The notes: generated from the sequence alone by a model not told the origin. DNA of 64,000 nucleotides from CAYRFQ01 sp964423615 (GCA_964423615.1 CAYRFQ010000007.1:1-64000), one strand, 5' to 3'; positions 17,774-26,846 are shown, counted from the stretch's first letter. A program made the numbers and translations.

Positions 17774-18409
17774 CTATTCATTTCGACAACACGGATCGCC
17801 TCGAGGGGTTTCCATAGCGAAGAACAATTTCTGCTGCCAACATCCATTCGTCCGGACGAAGTACCTCCCAAGCAACAATCCAGGTGCCACCTCTCGAATC
17901 TCATCCTTGACATTTCTCCATCGGAATGATGTTTGTGTGTAATCGACGAAGAGGGTTTTACGACCATCAACCATACTGCATCCATAGTAGAATTTGGATG
18001 TGAGGGCTTTCCGGAGTGGCCACTGGTTTATGGCCATTCCGGTACAGCAATCGAAGTGTTTTCCTCGCCACATACTACGGGCTATTCGAGTCTCGATTTC
18101 AGAAAACAGCCGCTTTCTCTGAATCAGAACTTTGCCTTTGCAATAACCACAGGGAATCTGTGGAACTTTGCCAGTTTGATAGAGTTGATCGAGTTCGCAC
18201 CAGCTCATGTTGAGCATACACGCCATGGAGAGTTCCGATTCGGGATAACAAGCCAACCCTGTTGTCTCAACGGGAATGGCTTGTGGAACAACAGTCGATG
18301 TTGACGACATTCTGGTCTCTTGTGCACGCCCTGTATCGGTCATCAAGAGAATCGTAAAAGCGCAGCTGACGAATAGATATCGTCTGGTGAAGTTCCACGT
18401 TGATTTCAT
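17774..18409 (-). CDS. Small secreted Cys-rich protein of unknown function
   Basis: A 211-residue protein with a signal peptide (MKSTWNFTRRYLFVSCAF, cleavage near GRAQ). The mature region has many cysteines, including a CGYCKGK pair (about residue 100) and an FDCCTG pair, and ends with a tract around FVRTNGCWQQKLFF. Start ATG 18409 has GGAG five bases upstream; an open extension to 18532 lacks a site and a signal sequence. I recognise no family. Secretion and paired cysteines suggest a disulfide-stabilised or metal-binding exported protein. It is divergent from the small lipoprotein gene and may share the palindromic operator found between them. Confidence 0.65.
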   Translation of the reverse strand: MKSTWNFTRRYLFVSCAFTILLMTDTGRAQETRMSSTSTVVPQAIPVETTGLACYPESELSMACMLNMSWCELDQLYQTGKVPQIPCGYCKGKVLIQRKRLFSEIETRIARSMWRGKHFDCCTGMAINQWPLRKALTSKFYYGCSMVDGRKTLFVDYTQTSFRWRNVKDEIREVAPGLLLGRYFVRTNGCWQQKLFFAMETPRGDPCCRNE

Positions 18410-18524
18410 GAGTTCTCCGTTCCTTGAGGTCATCTCGAGAGTTGGGGAGATCGTCTTTGAATAGTCGTCGTCCCTGGGAGATGACTGTCTCCATCTTGAA
18501 CAGAGAAGATCGTGTTCTAGCAGA

Positions 18525-18560
18525 TTGTCCAATCTCTAACTTCGTTATAATCGTTATAAC
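18525..18560 (+). promoter_or_regulatory. Putative promoter with overlapping 17-bp palindrome
   Basis: GTTATAATCGTTATAAC at 18544-18560 is a perfect inverted repeat (7-base arms, 3-base centre). It contains TATAAT at 18546-18551; a TTGTCC at 18525-18530 lies 15 bases before it, a short spacing. It sits between divergent genes, about 105 bases before the lipoprotein start, so it may be an operator as well as a promoter. No regulator can be named. Confidence 0.35.
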
Positions 18561-18665
18561 TATCCACAAATTTGAATTTCTTTGTTGTTTCTCAATTGCA
18601 GGTGAGGCAAGAAATTGTAGCTGTCTTGTCTTTTTAATAACACAACGAACAAAGGAGCAACAACA

Positions 18666-18836
18666 ATGCGATACGCAACACTTCTTATAATCTTGGCCCT
18701 AGTACTAACCGGGTGTGCCACGTCGGGCCAAAACCGCAAAAGTAATCGTTTTGAGCCATTCGGTTCGATAAAAACCAACGAAACACCGAAAGCGCTTGCC
18801 GATGGGGAGAAAGATATCCTGCTTTGGTCGCAGTAA
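18666..18836 (+). CDS. Tiny lipoprotein (56 residues)
   Basis: ATG 18666 opens a 56-codon frame ending at TAA 18834-18836. It encodes a hydrophobic leader followed by the lipobox LTGC (Cys17), so the mature protein would be a 40-residue lipid-anchored peptide rich in Asn, Lys and Glu, ending ILLWSQ. AGGAG lies about nine bases upstream, and a clear terminator hairpin follows 45 bases after the stop; these signals together make it a convincing gene despite its length. Function unknown; comparable small lipoproteins often act as envelope-integrity or entericidin-like factors, but nothing here supports a specific role. Confidence 0.75.
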   Translation: MRYATLLIILALVLTGCATSGQNRKSNRFEPFGSIKTNETPKALADGEKDILLWSQ

Positions 18837-18880
18837 CGAGCAGGAATATCGTTGAAAAAGTTCCGACACGCCTCTCCAAG

Positions 18881-18913
18881 CCCTTCCAGTCACTGTACTG
18901 GGAGGGTTTTGTT
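18881..18913 (+). terminator. Rho-independent terminator of the tiny lipoprotein gene
   Basis: CCCTTCCAGT (18881-18890) pairs with ACTGGGAGGG (18897-18906) with a single G-T pair and a six-base loop, followed by TTTTGTT. Confidence 0.85.
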
Positions 18914-19463
18914 ATTCCCTTGTGTTGGTTTCTTTCTCTGGCTTGCTGTCATCCCTGTCGTGTTGCTTTTATCTTGTCGCAATTTGTAGATAACCGTTCT
19001 GACTGCCCTACCTTGTTGGAATGATTATTAAGAACTGCGCGGCCAATGCATCAAAGTAGCAGGCACACGCCGAATGGAAATGAAGTGTGTGTCCGGTTCG
19101 TAGGTACACGCGGATCGCGTGTACGTTTGTCTTGGCCGAGCTTTCCAAACACACGCGAGCCGCGTGTACCTACGACGAACAGAAAAACCGGACAACTTTA
19201 AATTCCCGTTCCAGGTGTGCCTGCTACATTATCCGCGCAGTTCTCATAGTTGCGCGCGTGCGGTTGGGTAACCATGCGGCACCGCTAGTCCGACGAGTAA
19301 CGGTGTAAAGGGTTGTGGTAGAGGTCCTTTTTGCTGAAGGAGTGGACTATGGCTTAGACTTGTTGATGGAGCGATCGGGAACACACTTCGATTGCCGAAC
19401 AGAGCCTAACCGGTACACGGCAATTTCGCGAAGCACATCAACCCAACAACTTTTCGCAGCCGG
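18914..19463. other. Intergenic region, about 550 bases, holding the palindromic element
   Basis: Convergent gap between the lipoprotein terminator and the EF-hand gene. Apart from the element at 19031-19244, nothing recognisable is present; open frames across the element are by-products of its repeats. Confidence 0.5.
19031..19244. repeat. Palindromic non-autonomous element with nested inverted repeats (MITE-like)
   Basis: The 214-base element is bounded by a perfect 12-bp inverted repeat AGAACTGCGCGG (19031-19042 and 19233-19244). Nested inside are three more perfect inverted pairs: GTAGCAGGCACAC (19056-19068 with 19215-19227), GTCCGGTT (19091-19098 with 19186-19193) and GTAGGTACACGCG (19100-19112 with 19161-19173). 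The centre has two small palindromes around CACGCG. No open frame with coding character lies inside, so it would need a transposase or other enzyme in trans. It resembles the GTAGCAGGCACAC hairpin elements I associate with planctomycete genomes. No obvious target duplication was seen. Confidence 0.8.
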
Positions 19464-20234
19464 TTAGCCTTCTTGGGATCGTTTCTTGGCCTTGTTCTCA
19501 CCATCGCGAGGGCCACGTTTCCGGTCAGCTTCTCCGTCGCGAGGGCCTCGCTGCCTGTTGCCTTCTTTAGCAGCCGGACGATTTGGAGTTCGCCAACGAA
19601 TGAACTCTGGCAGTGAAAGTGAACCGTTTCGGTCGGTGTCGACTTTGTCAAACCGTTTTTTTTCCAGAGCTGTTCGGGCAGCGTTGAACTTCCCTTCTTT
19701 CATTCCAATCCACTCTTTGAACTCCACTTTCTGATTGCCGTTTTTATCATAAGCGGCGAATATACGTTCGATGCGAGAGCCGCGACGGCGCCTTGCCGGG
19801 CCAGTATCGATGCTGAGAACATCGTTGTCTTCGGACACGATGACGACGACTTGTATTCCGGTTCTGAGATCGGCGAGTTTTTTGACTAGCCCGGTGACAC
19901 GGATGTCTTTGTTGGCGATGCTGAAGTTGAAGACCTTGGTTCCGGCATCCCTACGTTGGACCACTGTAATGCTTTGCTTCTTCTTGTCGTGCTTCGTAAT
20001 GATCCCACGGATTCCCGGTCGGTCGCCTTCACCGCGTCTCTGTTGGCCCTGCCCTTCGGGTGCCTTTTTGTCTTTCAGACCCTCACGGTCAGGACGTTGG
20101 CCCTCGCCTCGTTGTTGCTGGCCTGTTTGTTGACCATGAACTGACGCGATGAGAAGAATCAAAAGGAAGGGAACAAGGACCAAACCGGTCCCCACAGTTA
20201 AACGATGTCTCTGTTGGTTCGTTACGATCACCAT
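19464..20234 (-). CDS. Exported EF-hand calcium-binding protein
   Basis: A 256-residue protein with an N-terminal hydrophobic signal/anchor (residues about 12-35, VGTGLVLVPFLLILLI). A Gln/Gly/Arg/Lys low-complexity stretch follows (about 36-75), then a small beta-rich domain (about 78-140), two EF-hand loops DKNGNQKVEFKE and DTDRNGSLSLPE (about 165-220), and a basic tail with the repeated unit RGPRDGE. The two loops keep the calcium-coordinating acidic positions. Start ATG 20234 has AAAGGAG at the right distance. Exported EF-hand proteins are abundant in planctomycetes; the role is unknown, with calcium-dependent binding the only supported inference. Confidence 0.8.
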   Translation of the reverse strand: MVIVTNQQRHRLTVGTGLVLVPFLLILLIASVHGQQTGQQQRGEGQRPDREGLKDKKAPEGQGQQRRGEGDRPGIRGIITKHDKKKQSITVVQRRDAGTKVFNFSIANKDIRVTGLVKKLADLRTGIQVVVIVSEDNDVLSIDTGPARRRRGSRIERIFAAYDKNGNQKVEFKEWIGMKEGKFNAARTALEKKRFDKVDTDRNGSLSLPEFIRWRTPNRPAAKEGNRQRGPRDGEADRKRGPRDGENKAKKRSQEG

Positions 20235-20620
20235 GAATCTCCTTTGCGAAGAATGGACACGAAAAGACACACTTGCCGACCGGGGCAAGTAAAGAAATGC
20301 TCTGTCGACAGCTCGGGTCTCTGCAGAATCGTGGTTTTTCACAACACGGCTGGGAATAACTGGAGCATCACAGCCGTCCAGTTGGGTCCGAGTCTCCGTA
20401 CGAGATCGCCACTGTCGAGGTCATGATCAAGAAAGAGCAGAGATTGCCAACATCAACATAGTTGTTATCAAGACAAAAGAGAAATGTATTTTCTATGATT
20501 TTCTATCGAGAAATGATGGGTGCCATCTGGATCGAAGGAGCCTTTCTTTTTCCTGGTGAGGTCAATAAAACGGTCGACATGTCACTACTGATCGAACACC
20601 CTGGATAGAGAGCAAATAGC
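20235..20620. other. Intergenic region, 386 bases
   Basis: Divergent gap between the EF-hand gene and chorismate mutase, expected to carry both promoters. A short direct repeat TTTTCTAT occurs twice near 20488-20510; nothing else was recognised. Confidence 0.45.
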
Positions 20621-20992
20621 ATGATGGTAAGAGGCATTCGGGGCGCTACGACTGTTGAATTGGACAATCCAGAACTAATCCTTGCTGCAACTCGGGAGTT
20701 GCTTGAAGAGATTTGCAAACGAAATGACATCACCGATTACAATGACATTTGTTCGGCCATATTTACGACAACGGCCGATCTCACATCCACATTCCCTGCG
20801 GAGGCGGCTCGCACTATGGGGATGGGACAAGTACCGTTATTGTGTGCCACGGAAATTCCTGTCCCCGGAAGCATGTCACATTGTATCCGCATTCTTCTTC
20901 ACGTGAACGTCGAGAAAACCCAGGCCGATATCCACCATGTCTATCTCGGCGATGCCCAGAAATTACGCCCCGATATCGACAGTGCTCAATGA
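20621..20992 (+). CDS. aroH: Monofunctional chorismate mutase, AroH type
   Basis: AroH converts chorismate to prephenate for Phe and Tyr synthesis. The 123-residue product matches the Bacillus-type trimeric enzyme in length and motifs: [10 protein letters not shown] at the start with the active-site Arg, [12 protein letters not shown] holding the Cys and Glu, the CIRILLH Arg, and a closing [13 protein letters not shown] with the Tyr-containing strand. The start could be ATG 20621 or the following ATG 20624. It stands alone, divergent from the EF-hand gene and convergent with the sugar-isomerase-like gene, and no other shikimate gene is nearby. Confidence 0.93.
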   Translation: MMVRGIRGATTVELDNPELILAATRELLEEICKRNDITDYNDICSAIFTTTADLTSTFPAEAARTMGMGQVPLLCATEIPVPGSMSHCIRILLHVNVEKTQADIHHVYLGDAQKLRPDIDSAQ

Positions 20993-21035
20993 AACCGAGA
21001 GGGTCGCATGGTGGGCCTCCTGCTTGATCCCACTG

Positions 21036-21851
21036 TTACAATTTCTTGAGTATCTTTTTCCAGGCAGCCATAGACTTCTGGAGGTTCGTTCGCTTGTCGC
21101 CTCGAATTGCGTAACATTGCAATCCCACAGGACCCTGATAATTGAGTTTTTTCAACGCAGCGAAGAGGCGTCTCTGGGGAAAGCTACCTCGATCCAAAGT
21201 TTGGATCAACTCGCTCCAACCTTTCCCGTCGAGGTCGGCTCCGCAAGTGCTTACAGCAAACAAGCGGGAACCTGCTTTCTTCAATACTTTCTCAAGATTT
21301 TCAGCCTTTTCGTTTCGTAGAAAGTGGCAGAGGTTGAACATGACTCCAAGGTTCGGATGGTCCACCTTTTTGATGAGAGCCATGGCTTGGGGCATCGTGG
21401 CCACGGCGAACCCGTGATGTGGATAGATGGCTACGCGAATCTTCATCTTTGCGGCCATCTCGGCGGTCTGACGTACTGCATTCACAGTCTTGGGAGTCAT
21501 TCGACGAATCGTCAACTCGATCATCCCACCACGATTTTGCAATGGTTGGACGACATTTGGTTGGATTGGTTTGTCATCGACGTTAAGGTAAATGCTCAGT
21601 ACTTTCAGTCCCACTTTGTCGTAGGCAGCAATTCGAGTGGCAAGAGTTTTGCCGCCTGAAAAAACTTGACTGATTCCGTCGTAACCAAGATTCTTGAGGA
21701 CCTTGGCTTCTTTCTCAAACGAACCAAAACTCACACCGTTTTGGAAGGCATAAAACTTGGGACGAAATGGATTGGGATTGTCGGTCTGTGCATTGGTGTA
21801 AGTAGTGAGCACAGACAGCACGATAATGACAGAGTAGAAAATTCTGGGCAT
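21036..21851 (-). CDS. Secreted sugar phosphate isomerase/epimerase-like protein (xylose isomerase-like TIM barrel)
   Basis: A 271-residue protein: a signal peptide (MPRIFYSVIIVLSVLTTYTN, cleavage near NAQ) and an AP-endonuclease-2/xylose-isomerase-like TIM barrel. Landmarks are LGYDGISQ, VAIYPHHGFA, HPNLGVMFNLCHFLRN (metal-ligand region), and GPVGLQCYAI near the end. ATG 21851 is chosen because AAGGAG lies nine bases upstream. In planctomycetes such exported isomerase-like proteins often occur with DUF1080 and dehydrogenase genes and are thought to act on sugars; here neighbours are unrelated. The exact reaction cannot be inferred. Confidence 0.8.
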   Translation of the reverse strand: MPRIFYSVIIVLSVLTTYTNAQTDNPNPFRPKFYAFQNGVSFGSFEKEAKVLKNLGYDGISQVFSGGKTLATRIAAYDKVGLKVLSIYLNVDDKPIQPNVVQPLQNRGGMIELTIRRMTPKTVNAVRQTAEMAAKMKIRVAIYPHHGFAVATMPQAMALIKKVDHPNLGVMFNLCHFLRNEKAENLEKVLKKAGSRLFAVSTCGADLDGKGWSELIQTLDRGSFPQRRLFAALKKLNYQGPVGLQCYAIRGDKRTNLQKSMAAWKKILKKL

Positions 21852-22302
21852 ACGGTTTATCTCCTTCACTCTCTTTGTGAAAACAGTACAAAGTTATGGC
21901 CAAAGTTGCAATTGGTATGAGTTCCGCCACACCCTAAACGCAAAAAGGGAAGAGTCGATTCGAATGGAGGATACATCCATTTCTTAGCTTGGCCTCCTGG
22001 CTCGATGTTCGATCCTTAGTCGCCATTGTCTCTAGTCGGCACCTGTCCAAGAAATTCGGATTTGTCGCAGTCGATTCATTCTATCGCTAGCTTTCTCAAT
22101 TCTTTTCGTTGAAAAATTAACAAGTATGAGGATGACTATGGATGTCTAAGCTAATCTGAATTTGGTTCAATGTCCAAGAAATAGACAGTGATTTCGTTGT
22201 GCTCGAAGTGAACATTGGTTTTGGTGGGGTTTTTCAAAGTAATGGCCTTGGTGCTAAAGGAAACTGAAACCATCAAAGATATACACGGAATGATACAGAC
22301 CC
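21852..22302. other. Intergenic region, 451 bases
   Basis: Divergent gap between the isomerase-like gene and the large membrane protein gene. It is AT-rich in its middle third and should contain both promoters, but no confident element was recognised. Confidence 0.45.
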
Positions 22303-23976
22303 ATGACACAAAAGAATCCGTCGAATAAAACTAGAGACTGGACGAATACTGTCGTGCAGTTCTTCTTTTGGGCCAGCTTGTTTTCGGTTGCCTATGCTCA
22401 AGCTCCGCTCTACCATTCCAACCAACATCAATATTTTCTGCACGGTCTGGCTCAGGGAGGCTACGGTCATCTGGACGCTGATTGGCTCGCCAACACAGCG
22501 GACCCAACTCCTCTCTTTAGTATGCTTGTCTCGGTAACTTACCAGTTGCTCGATGAACTCCTGTTCTATTTCTATTACGCGATGCTGATGGGAGTTTACG
22601 TTGCGAGCTTGGTCGGAATATTTTCTGTGTTGACGAAGGACCAAGCCCCGAGGACAACGCGGCTGACCTTCATCGCTTTGTTTTTTCTAATCCATTCGGC
22701 TGTGGTTCGTTGCCTTTCGGCTCGATGGTTCGGTACCGATTATCCATGGTACTTTCAAGCGGGAGTGGCGGGACAATATGTTCTAGGACCGATGTTCCAA
22801 CCATCGACATTTGGTGTGTTTTTGATCCTGTCGTTGTATTCGTGGGCACGTGACAGACCTATGCTCGCCGTGATTTTGTCTTCTCTGGGTGCGACTATGC
22901 ACACAACTTATTTATTGCCCGCCGCTCTACTTACGTTGTCGTACATGCTCGCGCTGACGTACGAAAAACGATTACTCCGTGGCTTGCTCACCGGGTCATT
23001 GAGTCTAGCTCTGGTTCTGCCGATCGTGGTTCGCAATTGGATGGTCTTTCGCCCGACTTCGTCGGCGACTTTTATAGAGGCGCAGAGAATACTGTTTGAG
23101 GACCGGATTCCTCACCATACCATTGTTAGCATCTGGTGTGATTGGATCGCCTGTGCTCAAGTCCTTTGGGTGTTTATTGGAATTGTTCTGGCGTGGCGTA
23201 CTCGATTGTTCATTCCGTTGCTCGTTACGTCCTTGTTGTCATGTGGACTCACGATGGTGCAGGTTCTCACGGAGAATCATACCCTGGCACTATTGTTCCC
23301 GTGGCGTAGCTCTGTGATTTTGGTGCCCATCGCAACCACGATTATTCTTACCAAGGCGGTGTCTTGGTGCGCGTCTTTCTTCCAGAGTAGTCCTGAGTCG
23401 AAAAGTAGGATCGGCGAGATCGCCATTTGGAGTCTTATTGGCTGCTTAGTTGTTGGTGGATTGGCAATCATGATCTTTCGTCTAGGTTTCCAAACACGAG
23501 ACGAGGAGTTGGGCATGCTCGAATACGTTCGAGAACAGAAGTTGAAGACTAATGTTTATCTGTTACCGATCGATGTGCCGAACCTCAAACAGATCTTGTC
23601 GAAACCAGAGAAGAAAGGATCTCGTAAAAGTGATTTCATTCCTAGGCGAAAGGCACAACAAGATCCTCAATTCATCAAGGTGAACTTGCAACGCTTCCGG
23701 CTCTACACTGGGGCGCCAATCTATGTGGATTTCAAGTCTATCCCGTATAAGGACACAGAAGTTCTCGAGTGGAAGAGGCGTTTGGACCTTAACGAACGAC
23801 TTTATGCAGAACTCAAAGTAAAACGCGGGAAAGATCTCGATCCGGTCATCAGCAAACTGTTGGAGGAGGGAATCACTCACATCGTAGCCCCGACGCGTGA
23901 TGACATTCCCGATCACCCCCGATTACATGCCGTCTTTGATGAGGATCGGTATTTTCGAGTGTTGGAGATCCGTTGA
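22303..23976 (+). CDS. Large polytopic membrane protein (DUF6798-like)
   Basis: A 557-residue integral membrane protein with roughly ten to twelve hydrophobic segments between residues 20 and 395 and a soluble C-terminal domain (about 400-557, ending with the TH/IV APTRDD stretch and RYFRVLEIR). The long first loop with YHSNQHQYFLHGLAQ and the aromatic-rich loop WFGTDYPWYFQAG resemble GT-C-like or DUF6798 membrane proteins of planctomycetes; the family call is from memory and moderate. It may handle lipid-linked sugars, but no catalytic acidic motif was clearly identified. The gene ends 28 bases before the convergent pectate lyase gene. Confidence 0.65.
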   Translation: MTQKNPSNKTRDWTNTVVQFFFWASLFSVAYAQAPLYHSNQHQYFLHGLAQGGYGHLDADWLANTADPTPLFSMLVSVTYQLLDELLFYFYYAMLMGVYVASLVGIFSVLTKDQAPRTTRLTFIALFFLIHSAVVRCLSARWFGTDYPWYFQAGVAGQYVLGPMFQPSTFGVFLILSLYSWARDRPMLAVILSSLGATMHTTYLLPAALLTLSYMLALTYEKRLLRGLLTGSLSLALVLPIVVRNWMVFRPTSSATFIEAQRILFEDRIPHHTIVSIWCDWIACAQVLWVFIGIVLAWRTRLFIPLLVTSLLSCGLTMVQVLTENHTLALLFPWRSSVILVPIATTIILTKAVSWCASFFQSSPESKSRIGEIAIWSLIGCLVVGGLAIMIFRLGFQTRDEELGMLEYVREQKLKTNVYLLPIDVPNLKQILSKPEKKGSRKSDFIPRRKAQQDPQFIKVNLQRFRLYTGAPIYVDFKSIPYKDTEVLEWKRRLDLNERLYAELKVKRGKDLDPVISKLLEEGITHIVAPTRDDIPDHPRLHAVFDEDRYFRVLEIR

Positions 23977-24004
23977 AGAACGCGTGGTATTATTCTGGAT
24001 GCTT

Positions 24005-25060
24005 TCAGTCGCGACTAACTCGGCGTTTCCAAGCTGGCCAATCTCGGCTTAACAGCCTTCGGGCGTAATATCCCAGCCACGAGTATCCGTTGCGCCGTTC
24101 GTAAGAAATGTCCGCCAGATTCGCCCTGGGAATGCCGTCACGGCTACAGAAAATCGGTCGGTTCGTTTTGATATCGTAGAACCGTGCCCACATCGGTGGT
24201 GCGTTCGGTGATTTCACCACGACTCGATCGTATCCCTTGGGAAGGGTGTTATCTTTACGACGGACGATTTTGATTCCCTTCAGTTCGGCTCGCTGTAACC
24301 AGCTCACGGCGGCATCGATCGACTTGATGATTCTTGGACTTGGCTCTTTGATTTTCATCAGGAATCGAACGATTCCCACGGACTCATACCCGCTAAGCGA
24401 AGGCAATTCGTACGAGCGAGCCTTGCGAGGGATCAACGTAACATGGTCGTGCTGAGCACACCAAACCGTAAGGCGACCATCAACGCGGATTTGACATTTC
24501 AGGATACAGTTGATCCCACGCTCGACTGCGAGTTCACATTTTTTACGGACACCTTGAGGTACAAACGAGAACTGCTCCTTGGCTTTGGCGATGTCCTGCA
24601 ACAGCTCCAAAACTCCAATCATCGCGTTGTCGTTGAAGGTGATGTAACGGGCGTAACCTGTTGGGTTGGGAAAACGCTGCGGCCAACCTCCGTTGGCATG
24701 TTGGGCTTCGAGTAAGTACCTAATCCCTCGCATGGCAGCTTTTTGGAACCGGCCATCGTCTTTTTTTTGATAAACCTTGGCGAGAATCCGAATTTCCGTG
24801 TAGGTTGCCCCATTATCGATCGTGGAATCCTTTGTCGTCTTGGCTTTCATGAGCTGAATACGTTGTTGTTTGGAGAGCCTTTGTTTACGGTCGTAGTTCT
24901 TGGGCCAACCTCCGGTATGGCGTTGGTACAGCAAGACATTTTCAGCAACACGCAGTTCCTCGTTGGGCAACTGGGCCAAGTTGAAGAAGGTGCTTGCAGG
25001 GAGCCACATGGGTAGGCAACACCCCAGGAGGATGCTCGGAATACATTGCGATGGATTCAT
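24005..25060 (-). CDS. Secreted pectate lyase, family PL10 (PelA-type)
   Basis: A 351-residue exported enzyme cleaving polygalacturonate by beta-elimination. After a signal peptide (about residues 1-28) come the PL10 markers: RVAENVLLYQRHTGGWPKNYD-type opening (about 38-57), STIDNGATYTEIRILA, GGWPQRFP, the FNDNAMIGVLELL segment, and WCAQHDHVTLIPRKARSYE in the catalytic part, with ARFYDIKTNRPIFCSRDG towards the end. Start ATG 25060 is preceded by AAGGAGA. The enzyme suggests growth on plant or algal uronic-acid polysaccharides. No transporter or uronate pathway genes lie nearby. Confidence 0.9.
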   Translation of the reverse strand: MNPSQCIPSILLGCCLPMWLPASTFFNLAQLPNEELRVAENVLLYQRHTGGWPKNYDRKQRLSKQQRIQLMKAKTTKDSTIDNGATYTEIRILAKVYQKKDDGRFQKAAMRGIRYLLEAQHANGGWPQRFPNPTGYARYITFNDNAMIGVLELLQDIAKAKEQFSFVPQGVRKKCELAVERGINCILKCQIRVDGRLTVWCAQHDHVTLIPRKARSYELPSLSGYESVGIVRFLMKIKEPSPRIIKSIDAAVSWLQRAELKGIKIVRRKDNTLPKGYDRVVVKSPNAPPMWARFYDIKTNRPIFCSRDGIPRANLADISYERRNGYSWLGYYARRLLSRDWPAWKRRVSRD

Positions 25061-25550
25061 TCTGTCTCCTTGAATTCTGTGGTCAGTGAAAACAATTAGG
25101 TTTGTTGAGTTGAGAGCCTGTCGATGTCACCTCGATTTACGTTTTGACGAAGTGATTTCCCATCCACGGAACTGATAGGTCTGCTATCTTCCTATTCACA
25201 TATCCAGAGTTTGATTGGTCGTTGAGGGGCGCGAGACTCGTCGGACTATCTTTTGGGCCTCATGTTGTTAGTGGAACGATCCACTGAGTGGTCTTCGTTT
25301 CCATCGTTGGTTCGTCCATCGCGGGAACTTCGGTATCTTTCGATTCGAGCCGATCAGACAGGAGTTGATCGACCCTTTTCGGCGCCTGTAAGGAAAGCGT
25401 AACGCCACCACCACCAAGATTACCATCGCAACAAATTTATAAAGTTCCGTTGCCAACAGTGTAATACGTGGTATAACCATTGTTGCAGTTGTTTTGCATA
25501 ACTACATGGGTTTAAGCAACCTCTGTCCTCGGCTGCACTGGGAAACTCCG
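25061..25550. other. Intergenic region, 490 bases
   Basis: Divergent gap between the pectate lyase and the DUF58 operon. The DUF58 frame stays open upstream to a TTG at 25494, so part of the last 57 bases may be coding. No promoter or repeat could be defined. Confidence 0.45.
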
Positions 25551-26846
25551 ATGTCTGGTCCATCCAAGACTCCGAAGAAGAGGGGCCTCGGGCAGAAGGT
25601 TGTGAGACTTCTGACTCACAATTACTGTCCTGAATTTGACAAATCGATCGTGTGGTTGCGACACCCTGTTACGGTGCTAATCACTGCCGCCATCGTTGCA
25701 GCTCTCGTTGGGTACACTTTGCATCCGAATGGCTTTGTATTGTTCGCTGGTATTATTACGATCCTCGTGCTGGGTTTAGCGTGGCCGCTGGTGAGTGTGA
25801 TGGGGCTGAGCGGAGTCGTTAGTTTCGAAACCCTTCGTGTGCATGAGGGGGAGGATGTAACTGTCAGCCTTCAAATCAGGAATCGCCTTCCCGTGGGTTG
25901 TTGGGGAATTCGATTGCATGGCCTAGTTTCGGACTCGGAAGATACGGACACTCAAGAAATCATCGTTACCACAGCCTCTGGATGGCGGACGACATCAGTA
26001 CGAGAGAACTTCATTCCACCTTACCGGGGAATTTTACCGCAGGGCGACTTGTGGCTGGTAACGGGATTTCCGTTCGGACTGTGGCAAGCCCGCAAGAGAG
26101 TGGGGGTTAGTCGGAAGTTGATCGTGCATCCACGGACTTATCCTGTGGGTTCGCTGCCTGAGCTGTCGACCGACGCTTCCGAGGAAGGCAGCGTCTCCCG
26201 TAACAAGGCGGGAACGTCAGGTGATGTTCTGAGTCTCCGGCCCTATCGCAGGGGTGATAATCCACGTCGGATTCACTGGTCGCAAACTGCCAGACACAAC
26301 CGTGTGATCGTGTGTGAACTCCAAGCACGTTCGCGACCAAGCATCCAGATCATCTTGGACGTTGAGCCTAGAGTCCATTTCGGGGATGGTCCGGATGGGT
26401 CACGCGAATGGGGGATCCGGGTTGCTGCGAGTTTGGCACGGCACTGTATTGAGGAAGGGATACTCGTTGGGCTTGTTGTCGAAGACAAGGTGGTTCCCAT
26501 CGATGGGGGACGCCAACATCTTCAACGTGTGCTCGATGCCCTGGCCGAAATACCGAATGATACTCCATTGGCACTGGGAAAAATACTCAAAAAGCCAGGG
26601 TTGACTTCGCTGCGAAATGGTCTTCAAATTGTCGTGACGACATTCCAAAGAATCGAGGAGTTGCCATCGCTTCGGATGCGTCAATTCAATTTGCGAGTCA
26701 TTGCGATGGACCAACGTTGTTTTGGCCAGGAGGCAGCAGACACAAAAGAGCTTCCTCTAACATCTGCTCCGTGGGTCCGCCTGGGAGGGCGTGTCGAGAT
26801 TCCCAAACAACTCAGTCGGTTGGGTCAGGAGGCGCGGAATGCCTGA
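25551..26846 (+). CDS. DUF58 domain protein
   Basis: A 431-residue protein with two closely spaced membrane segments near residues 45-90 and a beta-rich region. The DUF58 block follows at about residues 215-260, with SLRPYRRGDNPRRIHWSQTA as its signature. The C-terminal half has a von Willebrand-like fold (IILDVEPRVHFG). DUF58 proteins work beside MoxR ATPases and transglutaminase-like membrane proteins in envelope processes that are poorly understood. This is the first gene of such an operon and overlaps the next by eight bases. ATG 25551 was chosen; in-frame starts at 25494 (TTG) and 25506 (ATG) remain possible, as none has a strong ribosome site. Confidence 0.88.
   Translation: MSGPSKTPKKRGLGQKVVRLLTHNYCPEFDKSIVWLRHPVTVLITAAIVAALVGYTLHPNGFVLFAGIITILVLGLAWPLVSVMGLSGVVSFETLRVHEGEDVTVSLQIRNRLPVGCWGIRLHGLVSDSEDTDTQEIIVTTASGWRTTSVRENFIPPYRGILPQGDLWLVTGFPFGLWQARKRVGVSRKLIVHPRTYPVGSLPELSTDASEEGSVSRNKAGTSGDVLSLRPYRRGDNPRRIHWSQTARHNRVIVCELQARSRPSIQIILDVEPRVHFGDGPDGSREWGIRVAASLARHCIEEGILVGLVVEDKVVPIDGGRQHLQRVLDALAEIPNDTPLALGKILKKPGLTSLRNGLQIVVTTFQRIEELPSLRMRQFNLRVIAMDQRCFGQEAADTKELPLTSAPWVRLGGRVEIPKQLSRLGQEARNA

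Noticed and set aside
19087..19308. Open frame across the palindromic element
   Set aside because: The frame arises from the inverted repeats themselves and has no ribosome site.
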